This document shows positions 12,301 through 21,477 of a DNA stretch of 64,000 nucleotides, in pieces. The notes beneath the pieces were generated by a model. The model had not been told where the DNA came from. It saw only the letters and a list, made by a program, of their open reading frames with translations, and searched no databases. The position numbers and the translations under genes are program-made. The stretch comes from Ceratothoa steindachneri (Eukaryota > Arthropoda > Malacostraca > Isopoda > Cymothoidae), in contig OZ018328.1 of the NCBI GenBank assembly GCA_963969495.1, positions 7,973,331 through 8,037,330 of the forward strand, given 5' to 3'. Position 1 is the stretch's first letter. The number at the start of each line of letters is the position of its first letter.

Positions 12301-12690
12301 TTCTGACCTAGTGGCCTGGCAGCTCATCATCATGGCGACTCCACCTTAGACAGTGAAAGGAGAACAAAAGGGAATGTGAGAAAGGTGTGGATGGGGATAA
12401 AGCAGGTTGTTAAAAACCCATTACCCCACCCAGAGTTCATGAGTGAGGAAACATTGTCCCCTTCCCCCTCAGCCCCGATCCGGGATAGTTGGCTGAGAGG
12501 AAGCTGGTTGGCATCTACCCTGTGAAATTAAAGGCCGACCAGACAAAGTTGTGGGAGAGGTTGTAAGGAAAGTGAGAAGGTAGGGTAAGAAAACAGGGTG
12601 TGAGAAAGGAGAAGAGGCTAAGATGGGCCTGGACAGGGCACTAGGCCCCATCAGCACAGCGAACAGGAAAGCAAATTGCTGTGACCTTTA
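9395..12690 (-). mobile_element. I-group-like LINE, copy C (3'-truncated, internally deleted)
   Basis: From the right, the copy has a 5' UTR starting near 12690 and ORF1 N-terminal sequence (about 11750-11190). The ORF1 core (frame 11306-10713, with STMKFVKGVVYARELVDYS) and zinc-knuckle remnants (10572-10297) follow, then endonuclease pieces (9850-9530). At about 9515-9525 the endonuclease is joined directly to RT linker sequence, deleting roughly 0.9 kb relative to copy A, and the copy stops at about 9395 within the RT. No 3' UTR or A-tail is present. It is more decayed than A and B. Confidence 0.82.
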
Positions 12691-12974
12691 CAATTTTTAA
12701 GAGAATTTGGGAAGCTAAAGACAACTCTAGGATTAGAATTTTTTCAAATGACTATTAATATTAAAGAGTCGCAAGGAAAAACAATGCACTTTGGTTAAGG
12801 GTCCAAGAAATAATTCCACTATTCCTAAGTTTTAAGTCAATAAAATATTTTCCTGGCATGGATATGGAGCTGCCAAGTGTAGGCCATGAATGGTCTTGTG
12901 CATTCTCCTTCTTTTCTTATGTTCTTATATGCAATTTATTAATAAAAAAATGGAAGATGGAGGCAAAAAAAGAT
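12691..12974. other. AT-rich unassigned sequence left of Penelope-like remnant
   Basis: This stretch follows the 5' end of LINE copy C. It is AT-rich, has no reading frame of note and contains no repeat or splice signal that I can tie to a feature. Confidence 0.4.
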
Positions 12975-13500
12975 TTCTGAATATTATGAATTCAATATTG
13001 ATGAATTTGGGATCATATTTGTATGCACAGAGAACATGGTTAAGACAACTGATTTCTTTGTAGGTATCGATATGACAGAGTAAAAATGCAAATAAGCATT
13101 TGAATGAGTACCTTTACAATAAACAGTAAATTGGAGAAAGTTTGAATTTATATCACAGTGGATGAGCATATCGAGCAGTTGCCTTAGGAAGTTATTAAAA
13201 TTTTTTCTTTTCTGTCTTAGTAATAAGAGGTCATCTACATTAGGCCAAGGTTTTATTCCTGAAATATTGGGCCATAGTTCTGACTCAAAGAATTCTATGA
13301 AGAGTTAATGAAGAATAGGGGACTAGGGGCTCCCAAAGCCGAGGCCATAATTTAACCTGTAATATGCACCTTCACACTAGAAAATGTTATTAAAAACATC
13401 AGCATTAATTGAATGAATACACCATGAAGGATTGGTAGGGAAAATATCAAGCAGATGGGATACTTTGGTGAAAAGTGAATCTACCTCCTCTAGTGTTTGT
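12975..13500 (-). mobile_element. Penelope-like retroelement remnant (RT fragment)
   Basis: On the minus strand, decayed frames give LLDIFPTNPSWCIHSINA, then YRLNYGLGFGSP followed by SPIL (an RT GSPLSP-type block). Next come a DDLLL-like stretch near 13235 and, in frame 13169-12984, LQFTVYCKGTHSNAYLHFYS with TKKSVVLTMFSVHTNMI. The YLHF...KKSVV...F pattern after the RT core is what I know from Penelope-like and related reverse transcriptases of crustaceans. No GIY-YIG endonuclease is visible, and stops and frameshifts are frequent. The assignment is from motif memory only. Confidence 0.5.
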
Positions 13501-13599
13501 ATAGTTGAAGGATGGAGCACGATGCTCAGAAACTAATCCTGTATTTGAGATTAAAATTACAAAAAAATCTCTTAAAAAACAGCTTTCATTTGCATAGCA

Positions 13600-13970
13600 C
13601 ACCACAATCATTGGACTCTCTTATACTCATACCTCAAAAAGATTTCACATCAAATACATTCCGTCTCGTAATCTTTCTTACTCAACACAGATCATTTGTA
13701 GTTTTAACTCCTTCCTCCCTCCAAATCCTTTGCCCAACTTGTGGATTTATGCATGTTTTTGTGCTGAAAGAATGTTTGCCACACAAAAGTTTCTCTCCGC
13801 ATAGAACCCTACTACACTCCTTTTCCATTCATGCATTCATATTTCCTACAACCCAACAACTGATTCCCATTCCCAATTCCATCCACCACTCCCCAGAACC
13901 TGTTTCTCAGCTTTACTTCTATCATTACCGGGTCCATACAGTTTGACCCTTACAGACTTCGAATATACCT
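13600..13970 (-). mobile_element. LINE endonuclease-domain fragment of a third lineage
   Basis: The minus strand reads in broken frames GCRKYECMNGKGVVGSM and then FFQHKNMHKSTSWAKD. It resembles the part of LINE endonucleases containing the NTxFQHKxIHKxTW block common in invertebrate elements. A 144-residue plus-strand frame over the same bases has no recognisable domain and is treated as a shadow. Boundaries are approximate. Confidence 0.42.
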
Positions 13971-14046
13971 CAGCTTTACTTCTATCATTAGTGGGTCCAT
14001 ACACAAGAACCATACAGTTTCACCCTTACAGATTTCAAATATACCT
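13908..14046. repeat. Imperfect tandem duplication (63 bp and 76 bp units)
   Basis: Two adjacent units both start cagctttacttctatcatta and both end in aatatacct. They share an inner gggtccataca and an acccttacaga block. The second unit has a 13-bp insertion. It is a local duplication, perhaps within the decayed LINE fragment alongside. Confidence 0.7.
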
Positions 14047-14561
14047 ACATATTCTCATGCTCACACTCATTGCACTATGTAATTTAAAAGCAGTACGACA
14101 CCACCTTTACTCTGACCTCCTGATCACATTCTATTCCACAAAAACTCTTCATTCCCTTTCATATTCGTCTTACACAGTAAGCCTCGAGCAGATATCACAT
14201 GTACCCCTTGTATTCAACACAGCTATTCAGTACAACATCAATACAGATTGTCTAATTGTCATGACACAAGCCATTACTACCATTATGTATTGCAGGAGCT
14301 TGGCTTACCAGGCCAGCAGCAGCTATCTGGGATTAGTCACCTTTTAAACATCTCCTATAGGCGGAAGAGTATTCTTCCTGCCCCACATACAAGCCAAAGG
14401 ACAGGATTTCTAACAGAAAATTAGAGGCATTGAAAATGCCGGAAAAGTTACAGAGACCAATTAATAATAAAAAAAAGACGAGTGCAGCAAAGACACAGAA
14501 CCCTCCCCAAATTTGTCCCTTCTTCAGCTATCGAAACAAGCTCTCCCTCCCACAGGGATTG
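14047..14561. other. Unassigned sequence between decayed LINE fragment and Tc1 element
   Basis: A 134-residue plus-strand frame (13943-14347) starts without an ATG and resembles nothing I know. The bases next to 14562 are the left flank of the Tc1-like insertion and would be HSF intron sequence if exon 8 is real. Confidence 0.35.
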
Positions 14562-14987
14562 CAGTTACGCACATATCTATTGGCAACACAACTCAAATTT
14601 TGTAATTTACAAATTTGTATACATTACTAGTTTGAAATGTACATATTTATATTATATTTAATTATATTAGTCTAAAAGCAATATATTATAATGTATAAAT
14701 GGCAATAAAACAAATTTTATTAACATTAAGCAAAAGTAGTGGCAATGTTTACATAATACTGATTTAACAAATCAAATTATTAAAATTAGTGGTAAACAAT
14801 GTTCAAGAATGACTGATGGAATATTCTAGACTAATCCAGGACAGCAGGTTACTTGCACAGCTAACTTTTTTGGGTGTTTATTATGGTATTAGACACGGCT
14901 GAAGAATCATCTCTACAATAATTTTGAAATAGCAACATGGTGAAGAAATCTGAGCACTCAGAAACATATAGGAAGTGTATAATTTAG

Positions 14988-16820
14988 TTGCACAACCAAG
15001 GAAGTGGATATAGGAAATTTTTGGCAAGTTTGGATATCCCAATTTCATCTGTAAGGAATATTATTGTAAATTTTAGGGCTGATGGGACTACTGTTAATCG
15101 TGTGCATAAAGGGCGACCAAGAAAATTAACTGACAGAGATGCGCATTCATGTGTTCAAATTGTCAACAAAAATCCAAAAGTCACTTCCATGGAATTGAAA
15201 GCGAATCTGGCTAGCAGTGGAACAAGCATGGACGTGTCAACAGTGTGATGTTACCTGGAACGTGTCTCCATGGATATGTACCAAGGAAAAAACCACTGTT
15301 GAAGACGGTTCACAAAAAGAGACATTTAGAGTTTGTTAGAGAACAACTTGATGACACTGAAGTAGAACTTAGTAAAATACAGTAATACCTCAACATATGA
15401 GTGAACCAACATAAGAGTATTCCAAGATACGAGCCAGCTTTTGAGCAATATTTTGCATTGAGATGAGAGCAGAAAATTGAGATATGAGCTGCTTCAAGAT
15501 GCTAATGCTAGGTGGCAGAGCGCTCGAGGTGCTCAGTTCACATGTTCACCATCTTCGATACAAATCTCCTGTGTTGTGTTTATACTGTATGTATGTGATT
15601 TTTTTTTATTTGATTTTGTGAATATCTTTGTGTTATATCATGGGTCCAAAGAAAGTAAGTGCTAAGGCGACTAGTGAGAAGAAAAAACGTATGATGTAAA
15701 TGGAAATTAAACATGAAATAATTGAAAAACGAGTGAGGTGTGCAAGTGAGTGATTTAGCCAGGTAGTATGAATGCAGTACCTCAATGATTTGTAAAATAC
15801 TCAAACAGAAGGATGCTATCAAGAGTGTAACCCTGCCAAAGCAATAACAATTATCTCTAATTTGAGGACAAGCATCCATGACAAAATGGAGAGGCTTCGG
15901 TTGTTGTGTGTTAAGGAGAAGGAGCTAGCAGAAGATACTATTACTAAGACACTCTCAATCTGGGAGAAGGCTAGCACTATTTACAGCAATTTGAAATGGG
16001 AGGAGGAGTTCAAAGATAGTAGTGGCAGGTTTGATAATTTTAAGAAATGAACGGGCATCCAAGGTAAGAACTGATAATAAAACCATGTTTAATTTTATTA
16101 ATATCATTTATTATATTATTTTATGTACAAGTAAAAGATGCGCGTGTTTATAGCAATTAAAAACATGTTCTTTCCACTTAATTAGGGTTGATTTGGGTGT
16201 TTTAGGAGGTCTGGAAGGGATTAAATGTTTTTCCATTATTTATAATGGGGAAAATAGATTTGAGTTACAAGCTTGATCCAGGAACAAATTATACTCTTAT
16301 CTCAAGGTACTACTGTATTATGGTCAGACGAGACTAAGCTCGAGCTGTTTGGCATAAATGACCACCATTACGTTTGGAGAAAATCTGGAGCTCTGCTGGA
16401 AAAGAACATCATACCTACTGTGAAACACAGAGGTTCCATGATGTTATGGGGGTGTTTTGCTGCTGCAGGTACTGGCACAATTTGTGTGATAGAAGGTATT
16501 ATGAATTCCAAGGGATATCAGAGAATTTTTTATGAACAATTGGCGAGGAAGCTTAGTCTTGGCAGACTGTTCATTTTCGAACACAATAATGATCCCAAGC
16601 ACATGAGCAAATCAACGCAGAAATATTTTGCCAATCAACGCTTGAAAGTGATGGAAAAAACTGATGTCATGTGTTCATAAGAGGTCAACAAGCAGCATCG
16701 CAGAGTTGAAAGCTTTTGCAGTGGAAGAGTGGAATAAAATTCCTACTAAAACTTACAAAACCTTGTTCATACCTACAAGAAACGTCTGATTGCTGCTAAA
16801 GGAGGTCATACCAAGTATTA
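14988..16820 (+). pseudogene. Tc1-like transposase, interrupted and lacking the third catalytic residue
   Basis: The N-terminal half (14988-15378) has the paired HTH DNA-binding region, with ISSVRNIIVNFRADGTTVN and the linker motif GRPRKLTDRD. The reading breaks at a stop near 15247, then resumes to the pogo insertion. The catalytic core continues at 16318-16680 with LWSDETKLELFG (first Asp) and FEHNNDPKHMSKSTQKYF (second Asp). The expected SPDLNPIE-type block with the third acidic residue is missing: after LKVMEKTDVMCS the sequence jumps to SIAELKAFAVEEWNKIP, implying a deletion of about 20 codons. Stops, a deletion and a nested insertion make it inactive. Confidence 0.85.
15380..16315 (+). 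mobile_element. pogo/Tigger-like derivative nested in the Tc1 element
   Basis: It is flanked by TA target duplications (15378-15379 and 16316-16317). Its inverted ends start CAGTAATACCTCAACATATG and, from the right, CAGTAGTACCTTGAGATAAG, the CAGTRRTACCT style of pogo/Tigger ends. Inside, frames from 15641 to 16050 read MGPKKVSAKATSEKKKRM, a decayed helix-turn-helix stretch, LRTSIHDKMERLRLL and KWEEEFKDSSGRFDNFKK. This is the CENP-B-type DNA-binding half of a Tigger transposase. The DDE catalytic half is absent. Removing the element restores the Tc1 transposase reading across the join. Confidence 0.85.
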
Positions 16821-17076
16821 ATTTATAGTTGCCAATAATAGATATGTAATATTTATGAATATTGCCAATACTTTTGCTTCTTGTGTTTTTCTAATAAACA
16901 CAATGTTCAATGCTAATAATTTGTTTTATTATCATTTATACGTTATATTGCTTTTAGGCTAATATAATTAAATATAATATATGTACATTTCAAAATAGTA
17001 AGTAGTAACATATAAAAATTCATAAATTACAAAATTTGAAATGCATTGCCAATAGATACGTGTGCAACTGTATCAC

Positions 17077-17157
17077 CTGTAGCAGTAATGATATGAATTG
17101 TCCTTTCCACAAGCTGAGACACTGGGAAAGGAGCCAAGTCATCATCATCGTCGTTAA
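17077..17157 (-). CDS. Hsf: HSF candidate exon 8, donor abutting a Tc1 transposon
   Basis: Only 236 bp after exon 7, the acceptor AGGGAAGCAG opens 81 bp in exactly the phase needed (two bases, 26 codons, one base), ending at ACAG|GTGATA. The translation is (V)NDDDDDLAPFPVSQLVERT followed by IHIITAT. It is strongly acidic then hydrophobic, compatible with an activation segment, but I recognise no domain. The TA at donor positions +5/+6 (17071-17072) is the target duplication of the Tc1-like element starting at 17070. A second acceptor seven bases upstream (CTTTCTAG) would shift the frame. The exon is inferred from splice signals and phase only. Confidence 0.5.
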
Positions 17158-17393
17158 CTGCTTCCCTAGAAAGTGGGGTATTAAAGCCACTAAACTACCC
17201 AACCACTTCCATTCTTTATACCCATACCCAATCAACCATAAAGCCAACTATATTGTTTTCCATGTCCATAATGACCATCCTCTACCTATGATCCTGCTTC
17301 TCCCTCATAAAATTTGATAAGGATTTAAGGAAAAGCCTGGCAATCAAAAGTGATTAACAATAGAAAGGTCTCAGTTCTCAATTGGTTACTTAC

Positions 17394-17545
17394 CGGGGAC
17401 AATGTTGTATTCATCAGTGCCATTAATTATGTGAATTTGGTGTTCGGGATCTCCAAAATTAAGTGGATCAACAGAGTCGAAGACTTCTGTCACACTCGGA
17501 TAATTTGAGGAATAAAAGTCATCTGCATTTGATTGCCCCGGGACC
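17394..17545 (-). CDS. Hsf: HSF coding exon 7: acidic/Asn-rich region
   Basis: The acceptor TTCATTTTTTAG and donor CCG|GTAAGT bound 152 bp that is open only in the phase required by exon 6. The translation starts (K)VPGQSNADDFYSSNYPSV and contains VDPLNFGDPEHQIHIING and DEYNIVP. It has no family motif I recognise, but it is rich in Asp, Asn and aromatic residues, as expected for sequence leading into an HSF activation region. It lies 13.3 kb from exon 6 across an intron holding a full-length nested LINE. The reading ends one base into a codon, so at least one more exon follows. Confidence 0.75.
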
Positions 17546-18104
17546 CTAAAAAATGAACCAAACATTTTGAGTTATGTTAATTTATTATAAAGAATCCTCC
17601 AAAACCAGTATTAATAGCATACACTCAAAATTCCCTCCAGAACCGGTTTCTAAATGGGAATAGAAAGCAGTGAATTTTAAAGTTCATGATCAACTAACAG
17701 AAACACCACAAATACTCAAATGGTTATGCAAAAAATTCAGCATCTACCAGTCCTACAAAGTGGGATCGATACTAAAAAAAAATACAACACTAAATTTCTA
17801 TTTCTCTCTAAAGAGAGACAGTCAAATGGACTGGTCTCCATCTTTGGTAGACAGTGATTTATTTAGTACTTCAATATAAAATGGAAACCAACAAGGGTAT
17901 CTTTCTCAGAAAGCTTACAAAGGAAGCAGGGGCAGGACGAAACACATGCAGGTCTTGGGGGGGTTGGGAATTATGCCATGCACATTCTGGGATTTGCCTC
18001 CTGATGGGGTATGCTTCCTATGCTTCATCACTGACAAACTTTTAATATGGTCAAAACAAAGTAATGTAGGAATTTCATGTTAATTTTTCTTATATCCACT
18101 TGCG
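17546..18104. other. Left end of HSF intron 6, unassigned
   Basis: AT-rich intronic sequence next to the exon 7 acceptor (TTCATTTTTTAG). Beyond the splice signal I see no gene, repeat boundary or conserved motif. Confidence 0.4.
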
Positions 18105-18482
18105 TCAGGTTCAGGAAAGAGACTCGATCCACCACACTGGCCTTTGCCTAGCAACAGGAGCCTTTCGCACTTCCCCCATTGAGAGCCTACTTGTCAATGC
18201 TGGGGAGATGCCACTCCCCCTGCGCCGTGCACAGTGCATTTCTCGCCTGTACGCGCGAGCCCGGCGCCTCACTCAGTCGTCAACAGCTCTCACTGCATCT
18301 GCAGCTGATCTCGACGGTGCCTATGCCGCTGAGAGACGCCAGTCATACCCTAAGCCCTTTGGGTTTAGGGCCAGGTATAACTCTCGAGCCGGTGGTGCTC
18401 CTGGTTCTGCCCAGGACACTACCCTGGAGGGTATCACCTTTAACCATTTGTTGCCACGCCTCTTCGTGTCTAAAACTTTTAT
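18105..18482 (+). mobile_element. I-group-like LINE fragment in plus orientation (thumb/pre-RNase H)
   Basis: The plus-strand frame starting near 18115 reads DSIHHTGLCLATGAFRTSPIE, ALTASAADLDGAYAAERRQS and YPKPFGFRAR. It closely matches the same segment of copies B and H but in the opposite orientation. It is truncated at both ends and extends into lower-similarity sequence around 18480. It is one of only two family fragments opposing the HSF transcript. Confidence 0.85.
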
Positions 18483-18924
18483 GCAAGAATATTTTAGACA
18501 AAGTTTATCATCATCATCATTGCACCACCTGACCATTTACAATGGCAGGGGTTTCCCAGCCAGATCATGAAATTCATATTAAAATCAGTGTAACAACAAG
18601 CGGCAAGCCCTGTGGGAAAAAGGGAACAGTACTTGTTGGGCAGGAAGTGTGGGGGGAGGCGGGATAATGTAAGTATTTTGCCACCGATTGGCGAATTCAA
18701 AGAAAAAACACCCATATCATGGTAAGGGAGTGTAGAATAAAACAACTTCCCTGATGGAAGAGTGGAGTCGTGTGGCTGTGAAGGAAAGGAAGAGACAGGG
18801 ATGCTTTGATTAGCTGAGCCAGCCTAATATTAGGCTACATTCAAGTAAAACAAACAAACCAAAATCAAAGGGAAAACAAATGTAAGGAAGAGGAATCTGG
18901 CCTGCCACCACCATGTGTCTTTTA
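18483..18924. other. Unassigned intronic sequence between LINE fragments
   Basis: Part of HSF intron 6. It holds short purine-rich runs but no reading frame, inverted repeat or family similarity that I could identify. Confidence 0.35.
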
Positions 18925-19140
18925 TTCTTTTTAAAGCACTTAACTTGGGACTGCCTCCAAGGGCACAAGGCATTGCAATCACTTTGCACCCGAATGATAG
19001 GCTACATTAAAGATGCAGCATACGAAAAAAACACTAACACCCAAAAACAAAAGGAGGAAGAGGAAGAAGCAGACTCCGGCGTCGGGCAAGGCATGCCTCT
19101 CCCAGGCGCAGTACCATGTGATGAACACCAAAGAGTCAAA
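18925..19140 (-). mobile_element. I-group-like LINE, 3' UTR-only fragment
   Basis: The order of short blocks matches the 3' UTR of copies D and H: an acttgggactgcct-like start, ataggctacatta, ccaaaaacaaaaggagg, the cggcgtcgggcaaggc region and ctcccaggcgcag. The fragment carries no coding sequence. It appears to be a severely 5'-truncated copy lying immediately beside the 3' end of copy D. Confidence 0.5.
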
Positions 19141-21477
19141 CAAAATGATTTTTTTCAAAATTTAGGAACCCATCTGGCGACTGCCTACTTGGGCATAAGT
19201 CTCAGCACTCACGACAGCCTAGTACTAGGCTACAATAAAATAACTATGCAAAAAAAATAATAAAACAAGGAAAAGAGTAACAAGCAGGAAGCACGCTCAG
19301 GTGTGGTGGGGAGGCATGTAACTTACATAAAAAAAAAACAGCCAAAAAACCCTCCAGTTAAATAAATAAATGGAGGAGCCCAGACTCCTCCAAAGAGTCA
19401 AAGTCCACAAGTTATTGTGCATGAACCCGTCCCGAGTACAAGGGACAAGCGGTATCGACCCGGCTCATTCCGGTATCGGGACAGGTAACGTGCGCGAAGA
19501 TCATCCAGACTGGGACATTCAACGAGAATGTGCCGAACAGTCTGTGGGACAACGCAGTCGTCACAATAAGGTGCAGGCGAGCGCTCCATCAAATGGCTGT
19601 GCGTCCCGCGAGTGTGTCCAATTCGGAGAAGACAAAAAGCGACCTAAAGATGTCGCGGCATTGCGGGGTAGGTCCATGGGAACAGTCGCGGCGCAATGGC
19701 ACGCAACTTTAGGTTCCCCTCGACCGTCTCCCATTTTTTTGACAAGCAACCCGAAGAGCTGCCCGTATTCCTGCCATATAATCAGTGTGAGGAAGAGCGA
19801 AACACTGGTCTGGTCGCCCAGTCCTCGCGGACTGTTTGGCGCTAACATCGGGGCGTTCATTCCCCGCAATTCCTACATGTCCAGGAACCCAGCAAAAGAT
19901 AATCTAGACATCAGCCCGGCTCGCCAAAACCGTGACGTCATGGATATCACGAACAAGGGGATGCGGAGATTCCAATGGACGGGAGCACTCAGGGAGATTT
20001 GTGAGTCGCTATAAATCACAATCCCTTCTCCGGAGCGGACACGTCGCGTAATCTCCCGTACCGAGCGGAGTATGCAAACAGCTCGGCCGTGAAGAGAGAC
20101 GCAGCGCCTGGCAGAGGCCCGCTGACCTCTTCTTGGGAATTGGAGTCATCCGTATACACTGGTACTGTTCCAGCGTGACACGAAGTGTGCTCCAAAAAGG
20201 CCGAACGTAATACTCCCGGCACTGCGGAAGCTTTGAGAGCAGAGGCGTGGCTACAAATAGTCAAAGGTGGTACCCTCCAGGGTGGCATCCTGGGCAGAAC
20301 CAGGAGCGCCACCGGCCCGAGAGTTATACCTAGCTCTCGAAGGAGTTTCCTGGCCCTAAACCCAATGGGCTTAGGGTATAACGGGCGTCTCTCGGCAGCA
20401 TAGGCACCGTCGAGATCAGCTGCGAATGCAGCGAGAGCTGTTGGCGACTGAGGAAGGCGCCGGGCTCGCGCGTACAGGCGAATAATGCACTGTGTACGGA
20501 GCAGAGCAGGTGGCATCTCCGTGGCATCAACAAGTAGGCTGTCAATGGGAAAAGTGCGGAAGGCACCGATCGCAGGGCGAAGGCCGGTGTGGTGGATCGA
20601 GTCCACCTTCCGTAATACACGCTCGGCTGCAGATGCATAAAACTCGCATCCGTAGTCGAGCTTCGGGCGAACAAAGGATCGATAAAAAAGCAAGGCAGTA
20701 ACTCTATCAGCGCCTCAGGCGCTGAACGTCACGGAACGGAGAATATCGATGGAGGGGGTTCAAGAGACCCTAAGGCTGCGAATATGAGCCTCCCAGGTGA
20801 GGCGTCGGTTAAATACAAGACCAAGGAAACGGTGCGAGTCCACCACTGCCAGGCACACCCCATTTAGAAACAAGAGTGGGTCAGGGTGGAGCCGTGGAGG
20901 GCGGCAGAAGTGCACTACCTTAGTCTTGGCCTCGGAAAACCGAAGTCTGTGCACTTCGGCGTAACAAGAGACGCGGTTCAATGCCTGTTGGAGTCGACGC
21001 TCCAGAGTTGGCATCTGGGCCGCGCCAAAAGAGATCGAAAGGTCGACCACGTAAAGCGTAGCGAGAACATCTTCCGGGAGCACGAAGGTGATGCCGTTGA
21101 TGCTCAAGGCAAAGAGTGCGACACTAAAGACACTTTCCTGCGGAACACCCTCCTCCTGCTACATTGGGCCGGAGAGGGCTCCTCCCACCCGTACGCGGAA
21201 TCGACGATCTCGCAAAAATTCAGATATAAACATTGGGAGGCGTCCCCTCGCCCACATCGTGTGGAGAGTCTAAATGATACCGTATCGCCATGCGGTATCA
21301 TAGACCTTCTCCAGATCGAAAAACAGCGTGGCGTAGTGCTGTCTACGAAGGAAGGCCTCGCAGACGGAATTTTCCAGTCCCAGCAGAGCATCCGACGTGG
21401 AGTGGAACTTGCGGAAACCGCACTGTTCAGAAGACAGATGGCCTCCGCTCTCTAGAAAAAAGGCTAATCTAACATTT

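Larger units (their letters stand above)
14562..17070 (+). mobile_element. Tc1/mariner-like transposon with about 200-bp inverted repeats, carrying a nested pogo element
   Basis: The ends are inverted repeats. The left starts CAGTTACGCACATATCTATTG and the right end, reverse-complemented, starts CAGTTGCACACGTATCTATTG; similarity continues for roughly 200 bp. The target dinucleotide is TA on the right (17071-17072) and decayed to TG on the left. Without the 936-bp pogo insertion at 15380-16315 the element would be about 1.57 kb, normal for Tc1-like transposons. It encodes a plus-strand transposase, now defective. The right end sits against the 5' splice site of the candidate HSF exon 8. Confidence 0.9.

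Noticed and set aside
13512..14347. Two overlapping plus-strand frames of 144 and 134 residues
   Set aside because: They have no domain or codon signature, and the second lacks an ATG. The region carries minus-strand LINE motifs and a tandem duplication.
17020..17247. 75-residue minus frame spanning the exon 8 region as a single gene
   Set aside because: It runs in a different phase from exon 7 and reads into the Tc1 inverted repeat. The in-phase spliced reading with the acidic segment is better supported.
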